Assembly: GCA_050288625.1 (NCBI GenBank)
Contig: JBNKEE010000062.1
Span: 26,838 to 90,837, forward strand
Length of the DNA stretch: 64,000 nucleotides
Source: JAAGZL01 sp050288625
Lineage (GTDB): Bacteria > Pseudomonadota > Gammaproteobacteria > Chromatiales > Chromatiaceae
Direction of reading: 5' to 3'
The notes under the pieces are model-generated. The model worked only from the letters and a program-made list of their open reading frames with translations, was not told the origin of the DNA and did not search any database. Below, one piece after another: positions 23,724 through 33,617 of the stretch (positions within the stretch are counted from its first letter, which is position 1; every line of letters starts with the position of its first letter). The translations under genes were made by a program, and so were the position numbers.

Positions 23724-23996
23724 AGATTTTTCTGATCTTCTCCATTCTTCCAACTTTGGACTAAACTTTGCCGCTCAGGCGGACGCTGTTTGCCGCGAGG
23801 TCGGCAATTATTACTATCCCATTCCGCCTAAACTATCTGCTGACTGCTCGGATCAGAGCGCACTTTATCAAGATAAATATATTGATAATTCAATAAGATA
23901 GAGCGCAATGGCCATGTAGTTACCGGCCGAATGACCATATTTGGCATGAAGCCTGCTCTATGGGGGGTAAGAGATTGCGTTTGGAGTAGGTTAACG
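23724..23996. other. cheR-flgB intergenic region
   Basis: The 273 bases contain two hairpins, CCGC-TCAG-GCGG (23771-23782) and TTGCCG-CGAGGT-CGGCAA (23790-23807), which may end the cheVR transcript, followed by an AT-rich stretch and the sigma54 promoter of flgB. Confidence 0.6.
23942..23957 (+). promoter_or_regulatory. sigma54 promoter for the flgB operon
   Basis: TGGCATGAAGCCTGCT: GG and GC exactly 10 bases apart, strong -24 half, weaker -12 half. The start would be near 23968, about 29 bases before the flgB ATG. The AT-rich 23860-23905 just upstream could hold activator or IHF sites. Confidence 0.75.
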
Positions 23997-24386
23997 ATGA
24001 AATTTGATCAGGTATTTGGTATCCACGAGCAGGCCCTAAAGCTGAGAGCAAGACGGGCAGAGGTGTTGGCTGGGAACATCGCCAACGTGGATACTCCCGG
24101 ATACAAGGCCAGGGATTTTGATTTTCACCATGTACTGCAGAATGAGGTAAATGCCTCCCAGCATCTCGCTACAACCAAGCCAGGACATATTCAGGTAGGC
24201 ATGGGAGTAGTCCCGGCGAGCCAGATGGGTTACCGGGTTCCAAGCCAGCCTAGTCTCGACGGCAACACAGTTGATTCCCAGTTGGAGCATGCGGCGTTTG
24301 CAAGCAATGCTCTGGAGTATCAGGCCAGCTTGCGTTTTGTCTCTGGCCAGGTCAGGACCTTAATGACGGCAATCAAGGGTCAATAA
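23997..24386 (+). CDS. flgB: Flagellar proximal rod protein FlgB
   Basis: 129 residues from ATG 23997, with GGAGTAGG just upstream. The start KFDQVFGIHEQALKLRARRAEVLAGNIANVDTPGYKARDFDF carries the rod/hook N-terminal motif (ANIANVDTPGYKA). An in-frame start at 23931 would precede the predicted transcription start and was rejected. First gene of the rod-hook operon flgBCDEFGHIJKL. Confidence 0.95.
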   Translation: MKFDQVFGIHEQALKLRARRAEVLAGNIANVDTPGYKARDFDFHHVLQNEVNASQHLATTKPGHIQVGMGVVPASQMGYRVPSQPSLDGNTVDSQLEHAAFASNALEYQASLRFVSGQVRTLMTAIKGQ

Positions 24387-24388
24387 TC

Positions 24389-24802
24389 ATGTCAATGTTC
24401 AAGATATTTGATACGGCTGCTTCTGGAATGAGCGCGCAGAGTATGCGTTTGAATCTGGTGGCTAGCAATATGGCCAATGTGGATTCTATCAGCAGCAGTA
24501 TGGATCAGACTTATCGCGCACGCCAGCCTGTATTTAGGGCCATGTTGGATCAGATCAACCCGAATGACTCGGCGGTCGGTGTGAAACTTATGGGCGTGAT
24601 GGAGAGCCAGGCGCCACTACGAATGGAATATGCGCCTGACCATCCTCAGGCCAACGAAGATGGTTACATATTCCGTTCCAACGTAAACATGATTGAGGAG
24701 ATGGCGAATATGATCTCGGCGTCACGCTCCTATCAAAGTAATGTCGAAGTGGTTAACGCAACTAAACAGTTGATGTCTGCAACCCTGCGTATGGGTGAGT
24801 AA
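24389..24802 (+). CDS. flgC: Flagellar proximal rod protein FlgC
   Basis: 137 residues. The N-terminus FKIFDTAASGMSAQSMRLNLVASNMANVDS and C-terminus EEMANMISASRSYQSNVEVVNATKQLM are the FlgC rod signatures. Starts two bases after flgB. Confidence 0.95.
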   Translation: MSMFKIFDTAASGMSAQSMRLNLVASNMANVDSISSSMDQTYRARQPVFRAMLDQINPNDSAVGVKLMGVMESQAPLRMEYAPDHPQANEDGYIFRSNVNMIEEMANMISASRSYQSNVEVVNATKQLMSATLRMGE

Positions 24803-24884
24803 AACGATAGAAGCGATTATTTATGATTGAACTTAGCCCGAAAGGGCGAGGCCCAGGGAGAGGCCGAGCAATAAGGAGAGAAAA

Positions 24885-25562
24885 ATGAGTGTAATAACCA
24901 ATGATGCCACTAATGCCTATGCGGCTCTCGGTCTGAGCAATGAGATTGAGAGTACGCAGGATAATACTTTGGCTATGGAAGACTTCTTGAATCTGATGGT
25001 TACCGAACTTACCCATCAAGATCCATTTAAGCCTATGGAAAACTCCGAGATGGCGACCCAGATCTCGCAGTTTGCTACGGTATCAGGGATCGATGATTTG
25101 AATGACTCATTTACCAATCTTTCCAATACCTTGATATCAGATCAGACCCTACAGGCGGCGAACCTGGTTGGTCACGATGTGCTGGCTCCTATCAGCACCG
25201 GGTATCTGTCCAGTGGCGGCACGATTGAAGGGGTTGTTGGTCTTTACTCTTCGGCCAGCGATGTAACGATTCAGGTATACGACAGTTCAGGCGCTCTGGT
25301 ACGCGAGATAAATATGGGGACCCAGGATAAAGGTGAGGTCTCTTTCACTTGGGACGGCTTGACCGAAAACGGGTCCTACGCCGGTGACGGAGTTTATACC
25401 ATTTCCGCCACATCCAACCAGGACGGTGAATCTGTTGTTCCTTACACCTTGATCAAGGCCAAGGTTACCAGTGTCAGCCTGGGTGGGGCAGGGCAGGAGA
25501 TGGCCCTGAATCTGGAAGGGCTGGGACCGATTTCTTTCAGTGATGTGGCTGAGATTCAATGA
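24885..25562 (+). CDS. flgD: Hook-capping protein FlgD
   Basis: 225 residues. N-terminal FlgD domain (MEDFLNLMVTELTHQDPFKPMENSEMATQISQF), then the FlgD tudor-like and Ig-like domains (SGALVREINMGTQDKGEVSFTWDG...YTISA). It forms the transient cap for FlgE assembly. An 82-base gap from flgC contains GGAGAG before the ATG. Confidence 0.95.
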   Translation: MSVITNDATNAYAALGLSNEIESTQDNTLAMEDFLNLMVTELTHQDPFKPMENSEMATQISQFATVSGIDDLNDSFTNLSNTLISDQTLQAANLVGHDVLAPISTGYLSSGGTIEGVVGLYSSASDVTIQVYDSSGALVREINMGTQDKGEVSFTWDGLTENGSYAGDGVYTISATSNQDGESVVPYTLIKAKVTSVSLGGAGQEMALNLEGLGPISFSDVAEIQ

Positions 25563-25588
25563 TTAACGTTTAAGAGAGGAAAACACAA

Positions 25589-26887
25589 ATGCCTTTTCGT
25601 ATAGCACTCAGCGGTCTTGAGGCCGCAACCACCGACCTGCAGGTAACAGGTCATAATATCGCCAACGCCGGCACCAATGGTTTCAAAAACTCGCGCGCCG
25701 AGTTTGCAGATATCTATGCCAATTCGGTGTCAGATGTGAGTTCCACCTCCGCCGGTCGTGGTGTACGGGTAACCAGGGTGGCGCAACAGTTCAGCCAGGG
25801 CAATATCGATTTCACATCTAATAACCTGGATCTGGCCATCAACGGCGAGGGTTTCTTTGTGCTGGAAGATGCCAGCGGCAACGTCTCCTATACCCGCGCC
25901 GGTGCCTATAATGCGGATCGTGATGGCTATGTGGTAGATCATGCCGGTAATCGGCTTCAGGTGTTCGATAATGATGGGGCCGGCGGTTTCAATACCGGTG
26001 CCACCATCGATCTACAGTTGCCGCTGACGTCAGGTACTCCGTCGGCGACTGCGGAGGTCACAGCAGCGTTGAACCTGGACCCGACCAGCACCGCCATAGC
26101 TGCCGCCACGGCCTTTGATCCAACCAATGCGGCTACGTATGACAACTCCACCTCCACCACCGTGTATGATTCACTCGGCGTAGCCCACACCATGACTATG
26201 TATTACCGTGAAACAACCACCGACAACAGTTGGCTGGTTTGGGCTACTGTTCTGGATACCGACGGGACCACAGAACTGGTATTGGATCCAACCACTAACG
26301 CAACCGTTGCGGCGCCTGCCTCGGCTGGCTATCCTGCTGCCCAGGTGAATTTTGGTACCGACGGTGTGATTACCACTGGATCAGGCAGTATTGATGCCAC
26401 CGGCAATCTGGCCTACAACGCTGAGGCCATAACTGGTGCCGCAAACCTGACTCTCTCTTTTGACTACATTGATACCACCCAGTATGGGGGTGCCTTTGCC
26501 GTGAATAATCTCACCCAGGACGGTTATGCTGCAGGTAGATTGAGTGGTGTCGATATCGATGATAGCGGGATAGTGTACGCCCGCTATACCAATGGCCAAT
26601 CCGATACCTTGGGTGAGATAGCCCTGGCCAAGTTTAATAATCAGCAAGGTCTGCGCCAGATAGGGGATACCCAATGGGTCGAGACCTATGATTCGGGCGA
26701 TGTACAGATGGGCGCGCCTGGAACATCCAGCCTGGGTCTGATCCAGTCCGGCGGGTTGGAGAACTCCAATGTGGATATTGCGGAGCAGTTGGTGAACCTG
26801 ATTACCGCCCAGCGAAATTTTCAGGCCAATGCCCAGGTTATCACTACGGCCGACACCATAACCCAGACCATCATCAACATCAGGTAA
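25589..26887 (+). CDS. flgE: Flagellar hook protein FlgE
   Basis: 432 residues, within family range. N-terminus MPFRIALSGLEAATTDLQVTGHNIANAGTNGFKNSRAEF; FlgE D2-type middle domain (about 160-290) with low-complexity Ala/Thr; C-terminus ending ENSNVDIAEQLVNLITAQRNFQANAQVI. Builds the universal joint between rod and filament. Confidence 0.96.
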   Translation: MPFRIALSGLEAATTDLQVTGHNIANAGTNGFKNSRAEFADIYANSVSDVSSTSAGRGVRVTRVAQQFSQGNIDFTSNNLDLAINGEGFFVLEDASGNVSYTRAGAYNADRDGYVVDHAGNRLQVFDNDGAGGFNTGATIDLQLPLTSGTPSATAEVTAALNLDPTSTAIAAATAFDPTNAATYDNSTSTTVYDSLGVAHTMTMYYRETTTDNSWLVWATVLDTDGTTELVLDPTTNATVAAPASAGYPAAQVNFGTDGVITTGSGSIDATGNLAYNAEAITGAANLTLSFDYIDTTQYGGAFAVNNLTQDGYAAGRLSGVDIDDSGIVYARYTNGQSDTLGEIALAKFNNQQGLRQIGDTQWVETYDSGDVQMGAPGTSSLGLIQSGGLENSNVDIAEQLVNLITAQRNFQANAQVITTADTITQTIINIR

Positions 26888-26952
26888 TAATAATCAGGGC
26901 CGGGGAGGGTTATATCCCTGGCCCTGATACCTGATCAGTAACGGGAGTAGAT

Positions 26953-27693
26953 ATGGACAGAATGCTTTATGTTGCTATGAGTGGCGCTAAAGAGACCCTT
27001 ATGGCCCAGGCCACCAACAGCCACAATCTGGCCAATGCAAATACCACTGGGTTTCTGGCTGATCTGCAACAGTTTCACAGTATGCCGGTGTTTGGCGATG
27101 GTTATCCCACACGCGTCTATGGAATGAGTGAACGACCAGCCATCGACTTTAAGTCAGGTTCGATAATACAGACCGGGCGAGATTTGGATGTTGCTCTTAA
27201 TGGTAAAGGGTGGATAACGGTCCAGGCGCCAGATGGTAGTGAGGCCTATACCAGGCGGGGTGATCTAAAACTGGACGCCAATGGACAGCTCACAACCGGC
27301 AACGGATTGCCAGTAATCGGCAATGGTGGACCTATCGCCATACCTCCGGCCGAGAAGATTGACATCGCTCCCGACGGAACCATCTCCATCCGTCCACTAG
27401 GTCAGGCTGCGAACGAGTTGGCGATTGTAGATCAGATCAGACTGATCAATCCGGAGAATTCTGATATGGAAAAGGGCTTGGATGGCCTGATGCGCATAAA
27501 AGATGGCGCCACCCCTGAGCCAGACACGTCACTACAGCTAGTTAGCGGCGCATTGGAGAGTAGTAACGTCAATGTGGTTGATTCCATGGTTGAGATGATC
27601 GAGTTGTCACGCAGATTTGATATGCAGGTCAAGATGATGAAGGCCGCTGAAGAGATGGAGCAGGGTTCAACAAGTATTTTGCGAATCGGATGA
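26953..27693 (+). CDS. flgF: Distal rod protein FlgF
   Basis: 246 residues. N-terminus MDRMLYVAMSGAKETLMAQATNSHNLANANTTGF and C-terminus LESSNVNVVDSMVEMIELSRRFDMQVKMMKAAEEM match FlgF, distinguished from FlgG by length and the MDRMLY start. Follows flgE by 65 bases. Confidence 0.95.
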   Translation: MDRMLYVAMSGAKETLMAQATNSHNLANANTTGFLADLQQFHSMPVFGDGYPTRVYGMSERPAIDFKSGSIIQTGRDLDVALNGKGWITVQAPDGSEAYTRRGDLKLDANGQLTTGNGLPVIGNGGPIAIPPAEKIDIAPDGTISIRPLGQAANELAIVDQIRLINPENSDMEKGLDGLMRIKDGATPEPDTSLQLVSGALESSNVNVVDSMVEMIELSRRFDMQVKMMKAAEEMEQGSTSILRIG

Positions 27694-27764
27694 TTGAATA
27701 GTGGCAAAGATATTGCTTAGTCAATCTATAGAGAGTTCAAACAAAGAATAGAAGGTAGAAGATT

Positions 27765-28550
27765 ATGTACCCGGCACTTTGGATAGCAAAAACAGGACTA
27801 GATGCACAACAGACCCAGATGGCAGTAATCGCCAACAATCTGGCTAATGTAAAGACCACTGGATTCAAACGTGACCGCGCAATATTTGAAGACCTGATCT
27901 ACCAAAATGTGCGTCAGGTCGGCGCTCAGTCATCCCAGGACACTCAGCTGCCATCCGGTCTGGCACTTGGTACAGGAGTTCGTACCGTGGCTACCCAGAA
28001 GCTACATACCCAGGGCAACATCCAACAGACAGGAAACGCATTCGATGTGGCGATTCAGGGACGCGGTTTTTTCCAGATCCTGCACCCTGATGGTTCCATT
28101 GTCTACACAAGGGATGGCTCTTTCGGTACGGATGCAGACGGCCAATTGGTTACCGCTAGCGGCTACGCCTTTGAACCGGCCATCACCGTACCGGCCAATA
28201 CCCTGAGTGTAACAATTGGATCCGATGGTGTTGTATCAGCGTTGGTATCTGGTAGCAGCACCCCAACTACTATTGGAAATATCGAGATTGCCGATTTCAT
28301 CAACCCGACCGGCCTGGAGGCTATCGGCGACAATCTTTTTCGTGAATCTGCTGCCAGCGGATCACCTCAGACTGCGACGCCTGGCCAGGATGGTTTGGGT
28401 ACCCTGATTCAAGGTTCACTTGAGAGTTCCAACGTCAATGTAGTGGAGGAGTTGGTAAACATGATTGAGACCCAACGGGCCTATGAGATGAACTCCAAGG
28501 CTATTTCAACTACCGATGAGATGCTGGCCTACATAAGTAACCAGCTTTGA
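27765..28550 (+). CDS. flgG: Distal rod protein FlgG
   Basis: 261 residues, the highly conserved FlgG length. MYPALWIAKTGLDAQQTQMAVIANNLANVKTTGFKRDRA at the N-terminus and LVNMIETQRAYEMNSKAI near the C-terminus are diagnostic. Forms the rigid outer rod. Confidence 0.97.
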   Translation: MYPALWIAKTGLDAQQTQMAVIANNLANVKTTGFKRDRAIFEDLIYQNVRQVGAQSSQDTQLPSGLALGTGVRTVATQKLHTQGNIQQTGNAFDVAIQGRGFFQILHPDGSIVYTRDGSFGTDADGQLVTASGYAFEPAITVPANTLSVTIGSDGVVSALVSGSSTPTTIGNIEIADFINPTGLEAIGDNLFRESAASGSPQTATPGQDGLGTLIQGSLESSNVNVVEELVNMIETQRAYEMNSKAISTTDEMLAYISNQL

Positions 28551-28581
28551 TTTGAATAACGGTCGATAAAAAGGCACAGAG

Positions 28582-29289
28582 ATGAACAGAAAGATCGGAG
28601 TGACAGTGGTAGTAGCGGCAATGGCCTTGATGGCTGGTTGCAATACCCCACCCAAGCGGGATCCGGATTATGCGGCAGTTCGTCCAGTAGCTCCACCACC
28701 GGCACCAGAAGGCACTGGATCCATATATCAGACTGGCTACTCTAGTTTTTGGTTTGAAAATATCCGCGCACGCAGGGTGGGAGATATGCTGACCATAAAG
28801 CTGGTTGAACAGACGGATGCAGAAAAGAAGGCTGCGACTGCGGTGGACAAGACCAACAGCACTAGTATCACCAATCCAACTATCCTGGGCAGCTCACCCC
28901 AGTTTAATACACCCAAGCAGATTCCCCTTGCTAGCAATGAGAACAACACCCTTGAAACCAGTTTGTCATCCAGTCATGCATTTGATGGTGAGGGAGACAG
29001 TTCTCAGAGCAATAAGTTGACTGGCGACATTACCGTGACCGTTACAGAGGTCTTGCCTAATGGCTACCTGATGGTTCGTGGTGAGAAGCGCATTGGCATT
29101 AATCAGGGTAATGAATACATCAAGCTGTCCGGCATCGTGCGTCCATCAGACATAGACGCGACCAATACAGTCGAATCTACCCGTCTGGCCGATCCTACCA
29201 TCATCTATGTGGGCGACGGGCCGGTCGCAGATTCGGGCGTAATGGGTTGGCTTTCTAAATTCTTTATCAGCGCTCTCATGCCGTTTTAG
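28582..29289 (+). CDS. flgH: Flagellar L-ring lipoprotein FlgH
   Basis: 235 residues. Lipoprotein signal with lipobox LMAGC (Cys20). The body has the FlgH core (LFEN-like WFENIRARRVGDMLTIKLVEQ, GDITVTVTEVLPNGYLMVRGEK, LSGIVRPSDI). Forms the outer-membrane ring around the rod. Confidence 0.95.
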   Translation: MNRKIGVTVVVAAMALMAGCNTPPKRDPDYAAVRPVAPPPAPEGTGSIYQTGYSSFWFENIRARRVGDMLTIKLVEQTDAEKKAATAVDKTNSTSITNPTILGSSPQFNTPKQIPLASNENNTLETSLSSSHAFDGEGDSSQSNKLTGDITVTVTEVLPNGYLMVRGEKRIGINQGNEYIKLSGIVRPSDIDATNTVESTRLADPTIIYVGDGPVADSGVMGWLSKFFISALMPF

Positions 29290-29298
29290 GAGATTATC

Positions 29299-30459
29299 AT
29301 GCGTAAACCTGATATAAAGCGGATCGAAATTCGGAGGTGGATAGTCAGCTATCTATCACTATTTCTGATTTCCGGACTGGTTTTGGCCATAGGCCTGTTT
29401 GCACCGGTCACCCAGGCGGCACGAGTAAAGGATATCGCGTCTGTCGCAGGTGTGCGCAGTAACCAGTTGATCGGTTATGGATTGGTAGTTGGTTTAAACG
29501 GTAGCGGAGATAAGGTCAATTCATCTCCATTTACCGAGCAGAGCCTAAGAAGCATGTTGACCCAGCTTGGTATAGTGGTCCCGGCTGGTACCAGTCTGAA
29601 CCCTAAGAATGTAGCTGCGGTCACTATCCATGCCGATCTGCCTCCGTTTGCCAAGCCGGGGCAGAAGATCGATGTGACCGTCTCTTCCATCGGCGACGCC
29701 AAGAGCCTGCGTGGCGGCACTTTGCTAATGTCTCCTCTGAAGGGCGCAGACGGTAAGGTCTATGCTATCGCTCAGGGCAACCTGGTGGTGGGCGGTCTTA
29801 GTGCCTCCGGCGCTGATGGCTCCAGTATCACCATCAACATCCCAAGTGTGGGGCGCATACCGAACGGCGCCAGTGTCGAACGTATGGTGGTTACCCCTTT
29901 CAGTAAAAACAACTTTCTCGTGTTGAATCTGCATCGTAGCGACTTCACCACAGCACGCAGGGTGGTGGACAGTATCAATCAGGCCATAGGACCTAATGCG
30001 GCCAAGGCGATAGATGCCACTTCTATCAGGGTGGACTCCCCCATAGATCCGGCCCAAAGGGTAAGCTTTGTCTCCCTGCTGGAAAACCTTGAAGTTGATC
30101 CAGGCGAAGCTCCGGCCAGGGTGGTAGTGAACTCTCGCACCGGAACAGTGGTTATTAGTAGCGAGGTTCGGGTCTCTCCGGCAGCGGTATCTCATGGCAA
30201 TCTGACCGTGACCATTAGTGAAGATCAGCAGGTATCACAACCAAACGCCTTGGCCTCAGGAACAACTACGGTAGTCCCTAGTACCCAGGTGGATGTAAAA
30301 GAGGGTGGTAGTCACATGTTTCTGTTCAACACCGGCGTAACCCTGGATGAAGTGGTGCGCGCGGTCAATCAGGTCGGGGCGGCCCCCAGTGATCTAGTTG
30401 CGATCCTGGAAGCATTAAAGCAGGCCGGATCACTTAGGGCGGAATTGATCGTTATCTAA
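29299..30459 (+). CDS. flgI: Flagellar P-ring protein FlgI
   Basis: 386 residues. An extended N-terminal signal (hydrophobic LSLFLISGLVLAIGLFAPVTQAA) is followed by the conserved ARVKDIASVAGVRSNQLIGYGLVVGL and C-terminal GVTLDEVVRAVNQVGAAPSDLVAILEAL. Forms the P-ring in the peptidoglycan layer with FlgA help. Ten bases from flgH. Confidence 0.96.
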   Translation: MRKPDIKRIEIRRWIVSYLSLFLISGLVLAIGLFAPVTQAARVKDIASVAGVRSNQLIGYGLVVGLNGSGDKVNSSPFTEQSLRSMLTQLGIVVPAGTSLNPKNVAAVTIHADLPPFAKPGQKIDVTVSSIGDAKSLRGGTLLMSPLKGADGKVYAIAQGNLVVGGLSASGADGSSITINIPSVGRIPNGASVERMVVTPFSKNNFLVLNLHRSDFTTARRVVDSINQAIGPNAAKAIDATSIRVDSPIDPAQRVSFVSLLENLEVDPGEAPARVVVNSRTGTVVISSEVRVSPAAVSHGNLTVTISEDQQVSQPNALASGTTTVVPSTQVDVKEGGSHMFLFNTGVTLDEVVRAVNQVGAAPSDLVAILEALKQAGSLRAELIVI

Positions 30460-30463
30460 TCTC

Positions 30464-31573
30464 ATGAATAACACCGCATCAGCAATGTTATATACAGACT
30501 TTCAAGGCGTAGCCGAGCTTAAGGCTAGGGCCCACGCTGATGCCAAGGGTTCATTGGATCAGGTAGCTAGACAGTTTGAATCTCTGTTTACCCAGATGAT
30601 GTTGAAGAGTATGCGCAATGCCAATCTGGGCGAAGGGATCATGGATAACGATCAGACCAAGTTTTACCAGGAGATGTATGATCAGCAGCTTGCTATCCAC
30701 CTGTCTGAATCAGGCGGAATCGGGTTGGCCGATGTGATCAAAACTCAGCTGGGTGGGACTGGGGCGGCCAACGATAGCAAGCCGGTAAATAGCTACAGTG
30801 AATATCGTAAGGAGGTTATTAGTATGCTGGAGCGTAGTTCCAGCCTTCCGGTATCCATGCAGGACGGCAGGCCGATCATCGCCATGGGCGAAGATCAGAT
30901 GGTGGCAAGGAATAGGATCAGCATGCAGAACCAGATACCTGAATACGTAAAAGAACTTAATTCGTCGTTTGTTCCAAAGAACGTGTCAAATCCCATCTCT
31001 CTTTTTGGTGTTGCGGCTGAGGATCATCCATCTCAGCAATCACAGCAGGCTGCTGCAACTAACCCGAAGAGCTGGAAGAAGAGTGACTTCGTACAGCAGC
31101 TTTGGCCTTGGGCTCGCGAGGCTGCGGATAGATTGGGATTGGCCCCTGCCGCACTTTTGGCTCAGGCCGCCCTTGAGACTGGCTGGGGCAGACATATCAT
31201 GCCGTCCGGCAAGGGAGGGTCGGCCAATAACCTGTTTGGTATCAAGACCGGTAGACGTTGGAGCGGTGACAGCGTGAATATCGGCACGCTGGAGTATGAG
31301 CAGGGAGTGGCTGTCAGGAAAAAGGATAGATTCCGCGCGTACGACTCTTTTCGCGACAGTTTTCACGATTATGTCGACTTTTTGCAGTCAAACCCAAGGT
31401 ATTCCAAGGCGTTGGCCAGTACCTCTGATAGCCATGAATATTTTCGTGAACTGCAGAAGGCCGGATATGCCACGGATCCACACTATGCGGAAAAACTGAC
31501 CAAGGTGCTGGAGAGTAAAGATATGCAACGAGCTCTACAGCGGCTTAAGGAAAGCGGCGAAATGTCGCTATAA
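30464..31573 (+). CDS. flgJ: Rod cap and peptidoglycan hydrolase FlgJ (dual-domain)
   Basis: 369 residues. Residues about 15-110 are the rod-binding domain (VARQFESLFTQMMLKSMRNAN). Residues about 205-365 are the glucosaminidase domain (PAALLAQAALETGWG with the catalytic Glu, GSANNLFGIKTGRRW, FRAYDSFRDSFHDYVDFL). The two-domain form is typical of beta/gammaproteobacteria. It drills the wall for the growing rod. Overlaps neither neighbour; four bases from flgI. Confidence 0.96.
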   Translation: MNNTASAMLYTDFQGVAELKARAHADAKGSLDQVARQFESLFTQMMLKSMRNANLGEGIMDNDQTKFYQEMYDQQLAIHLSESGGIGLADVIKTQLGGTGAANDSKPVNSYSEYRKEVISMLERSSSLPVSMQDGRPIIAMGEDQMVARNRISMQNQIPEYVKELNSSFVPKNVSNPISLFGVAAEDHPSQQSQQAAATNPKSWKKSDFVQQLWPWAREAADRLGLAPAALLAQAALETGWGRHIMPSGKGGSANNLFGIKTGRRWSGDSVNIGTLEYEQGVAVRKKDRFRAYDSFRDSFHDYVDFLQSNPRYSKALASTSDSHEYFRELQKAGYATDPHYAEKLTKVLESKDMQRALQRLKESGEMSL

Positions 31574-31647
31574 CAGACATGGGACTGTGGGTTTCAGGAA
31601 TAGCTTTTCGTTCCTATAGATCTGGTCCCTGAGTAACAGGTGAAGAG

Positions 31648-33615
31648 ATGTCAGAGATACTTAACATTGGTATATCAGCACTGATGGCCTATCAACGTAC
31701 GTTGACCACCACAGGGCACAACATCGCCAATGCAAATACTGATGGATACAGCCGCCAGCGGGTAGAGCTAGCTACGCGTATTCCTCAGCAGTTAGGCGAA
31801 AGTTGGATGGGCACTGGTGTGAATGTCACCCAGATTACGCGCCAATATGATGAGTTTCTAGCCAGCTCGGTACGCACTAGCCTCTCTGCCACCAGTGAGA
31901 TGGATACCTATTACACCAACGCCAGCAGGTTGGATAATCTGTTGGCGGACTCGGATACTGGTCTCGATCCGGCAATCCAGGATTTCTTTACTGCACTCAA
32001 TACCATCTCGGACGATCCTACTTCTATCGCCGCGCGGCGGGTGTTCCTGGAAGAAGCTCAATCCATGATAGATCGATTTCACGATCTGAATGACAATATT
32101 AATGAGTCACGCAGACAGCTGAATAATGAACTCGTCAGTCTCACCGATGAGATCACTAGTATCGCAGGGAATATCGCTGACCTGAATGCCCAGATAATCA
32201 CCGCTACCGGTGAGCCCAACGACCTGCTGGATCAAAGAGATCTGCTGCTGAATAATCTTTCTGAACTAGTCTCCGTAAGTACGGTGGAACAGTCCGATGG
32301 GGCGATCAATGTGTTTATCGGCAGTGGTCAGGCATTGGTTATCGGTACTATTGCATCTACTCTGTCCACCGCAGTGAGTGACGATGGCAATAATAGGGAT
32401 ATCGTCTATACCACACAAAGTTCATCCCAGGTAGTTACCGATTATATAACCGGTGGCGAGGTTGGGGGTCTGCTCAGCTTTCGTTCTGAGATCCTGGACA
32501 ACGGACAAAATATGTTAGGTCTGGTTGCCCTGGGTATTACCGACGAACTTAATACCCAACATCAACGCGGTATGGATCTGGATGGGAACCTGGGCGGGCT
32601 TATGTTTAGTGCGCCCCAGACCAGTCAGGGAGTGGTGATCCAGGATTCAGCGGCAACTGGCACCGTAAGCTTTGCATATGACGATATAACAGACGTAACC
32701 AGCAGTGATTACATGCTGATCTATAATGGCGGTACCAGCTATACTTTGACCCGTCTATCTGATAATACCACCTTCGCCTTGGATACGACGGTCCCTGCAT
32801 CCCTGACTAACGACGGCTTTACCCTGACCTTGGGTGGTGCGCCAGCGGCTGGAGAGACCACCTACATACGACCAACCCGCGCGGCGTCAGGTTATTTCAA
32901 TCTTAGTCTTACCGATCCCAGGGAGGTTGCTGCCGCTGCGCCGATTGTGACCGGCGCCTCTAGCGGCAACACCGGCACCACCGGTGCCATATCAGCCGGC
33001 GAGGTGGTGGATATCACCAATGCCTCCTTTACTACCACGGCTGGGGCGCTTACTCCGCCGATCATGATCCGGTTCACCGCTGCAAATACATACAGCGTCT
33101 TCGATAATACCGTCCCTGCGGCCCCGGTCCTGTTAGAGGCTGGAATAGCTTATACAGCAGGGGCCGAGGTGTTTCCGACACCAGGAGCACTGGATTACGG
33201 ATACCGAGTGCAGATAACCGGGGCTCCAGCCACAGGCGACGAATTTACTATTGGCTACAACACCAATGGCATCGGTGATAACAGGAACGCCTTGGCCATG
33301 GCGGAGTTGCAGACCGCCAACGTACTTTTGGGTGATTCGGCCAATTCCCTGGCCGCAACTTCCACTTTTCAGGGCACCTATGCTCAATTAATTGCTGATG
33401 TGGGTACCAAGACCAATGTGGCCGAGTCGAACTATAATTCGCAGAAGGCCCTGCTGGATTTCAATGAGGAGTCATACTCCTCTGTTTCCGGAGTGAACCT
33501 GGATGAAGAGGCCGCAAACCTGGTGCGTTTTCAGCAGGCCTATCAGGCGGCGGCCCAGGTTATATCGGTATCCAATACCTTGTTTGATAGTCTGCTTGGA
33601 GCAGTTAGGAGATAG
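31648..33615 (+). CDS. flgK: Hook-filament junction protein FlgK
   Basis: 655 residues. N-terminus LNIGISALMAYQRTLTTTGHNIANANTDGYSRQRVEL and C-terminus SGVNLDEEAANLVRFQQAYQAAAQVISVSNTLFDSLL are the HAP1 signatures; the central 320-570 is variable, Thr/Ala-rich surface sequence. A 74-base gap from flgJ contains AGGAA...TTCCT as a weak inverted repeat, but I saw no separate promoter. Confidence 0.96.
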   Translation: MSEILNIGISALMAYQRTLTTTGHNIANANTDGYSRQRVELATRIPQQLGESWMGTGVNVTQITRQYDEFLASSVRTSLSATSEMDTYYTNASRLDNLLADSDTGLDPAIQDFFTALNTISDDPTSIAARRVFLEEAQSMIDRFHDLNDNINESRRQLNNELVSLTDEITSIAGNIADLNAQIITATGEPNDLLDQRDLLLNNLSELVSVSTVEQSDGAINVFIGSGQALVIGTIASTLSTAVSDDGNNRDIVYTTQSSSQVVTDYITGGEVGGLLSFRSEILDNGQNMLGLVALGITDELNTQHQRGMDLDGNLGGLMFSAPQTSQGVVIQDSAATGTVSFAYDDITDVTSSDYMLIYNGGTSYTLTRLSDNTTFALDTTVPASLTNDGFTLTLGGAPAAGETTYIRPTRAASGYFNLSLTDPREVAAAAPIVTGASSGNTGTTGAISAGEVVDITNASFTTTAGALTPPIMIRFTAANTYSVFDNTVPAAPVLLEAGIAYTAGAEVFPTPGALDYGYRVQITGAPATGDEFTIGYNTNGIGDNRNALAMAELQTANVLLGDSANSLAATSTFQGTYAQLIADVGTKTNVAESNYNSQKALLDFNEESYSSVSGVNLDEEAANLVRFQQAYQAAAQVISVSNTLFDSLLGAVRR

Positions 33616-33617
33616 GT

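Noticed and set aside
23931..23996. N-terminal extension of flgB
   Set aside because: It begins upstream of the predicted sigma54 transcription start and has no similarity to FlgB; ATG 23997 has GGAGTAGG and the family N-terminus.
26041..26350. Repetitive Thr/Ala codons in flgE, fliC and flgK resembling tandem repeats
   Set aside because: Low-complexity surface domains of flagellar proteins; no regular DNA repeat unit or CRISPR-like spacing.
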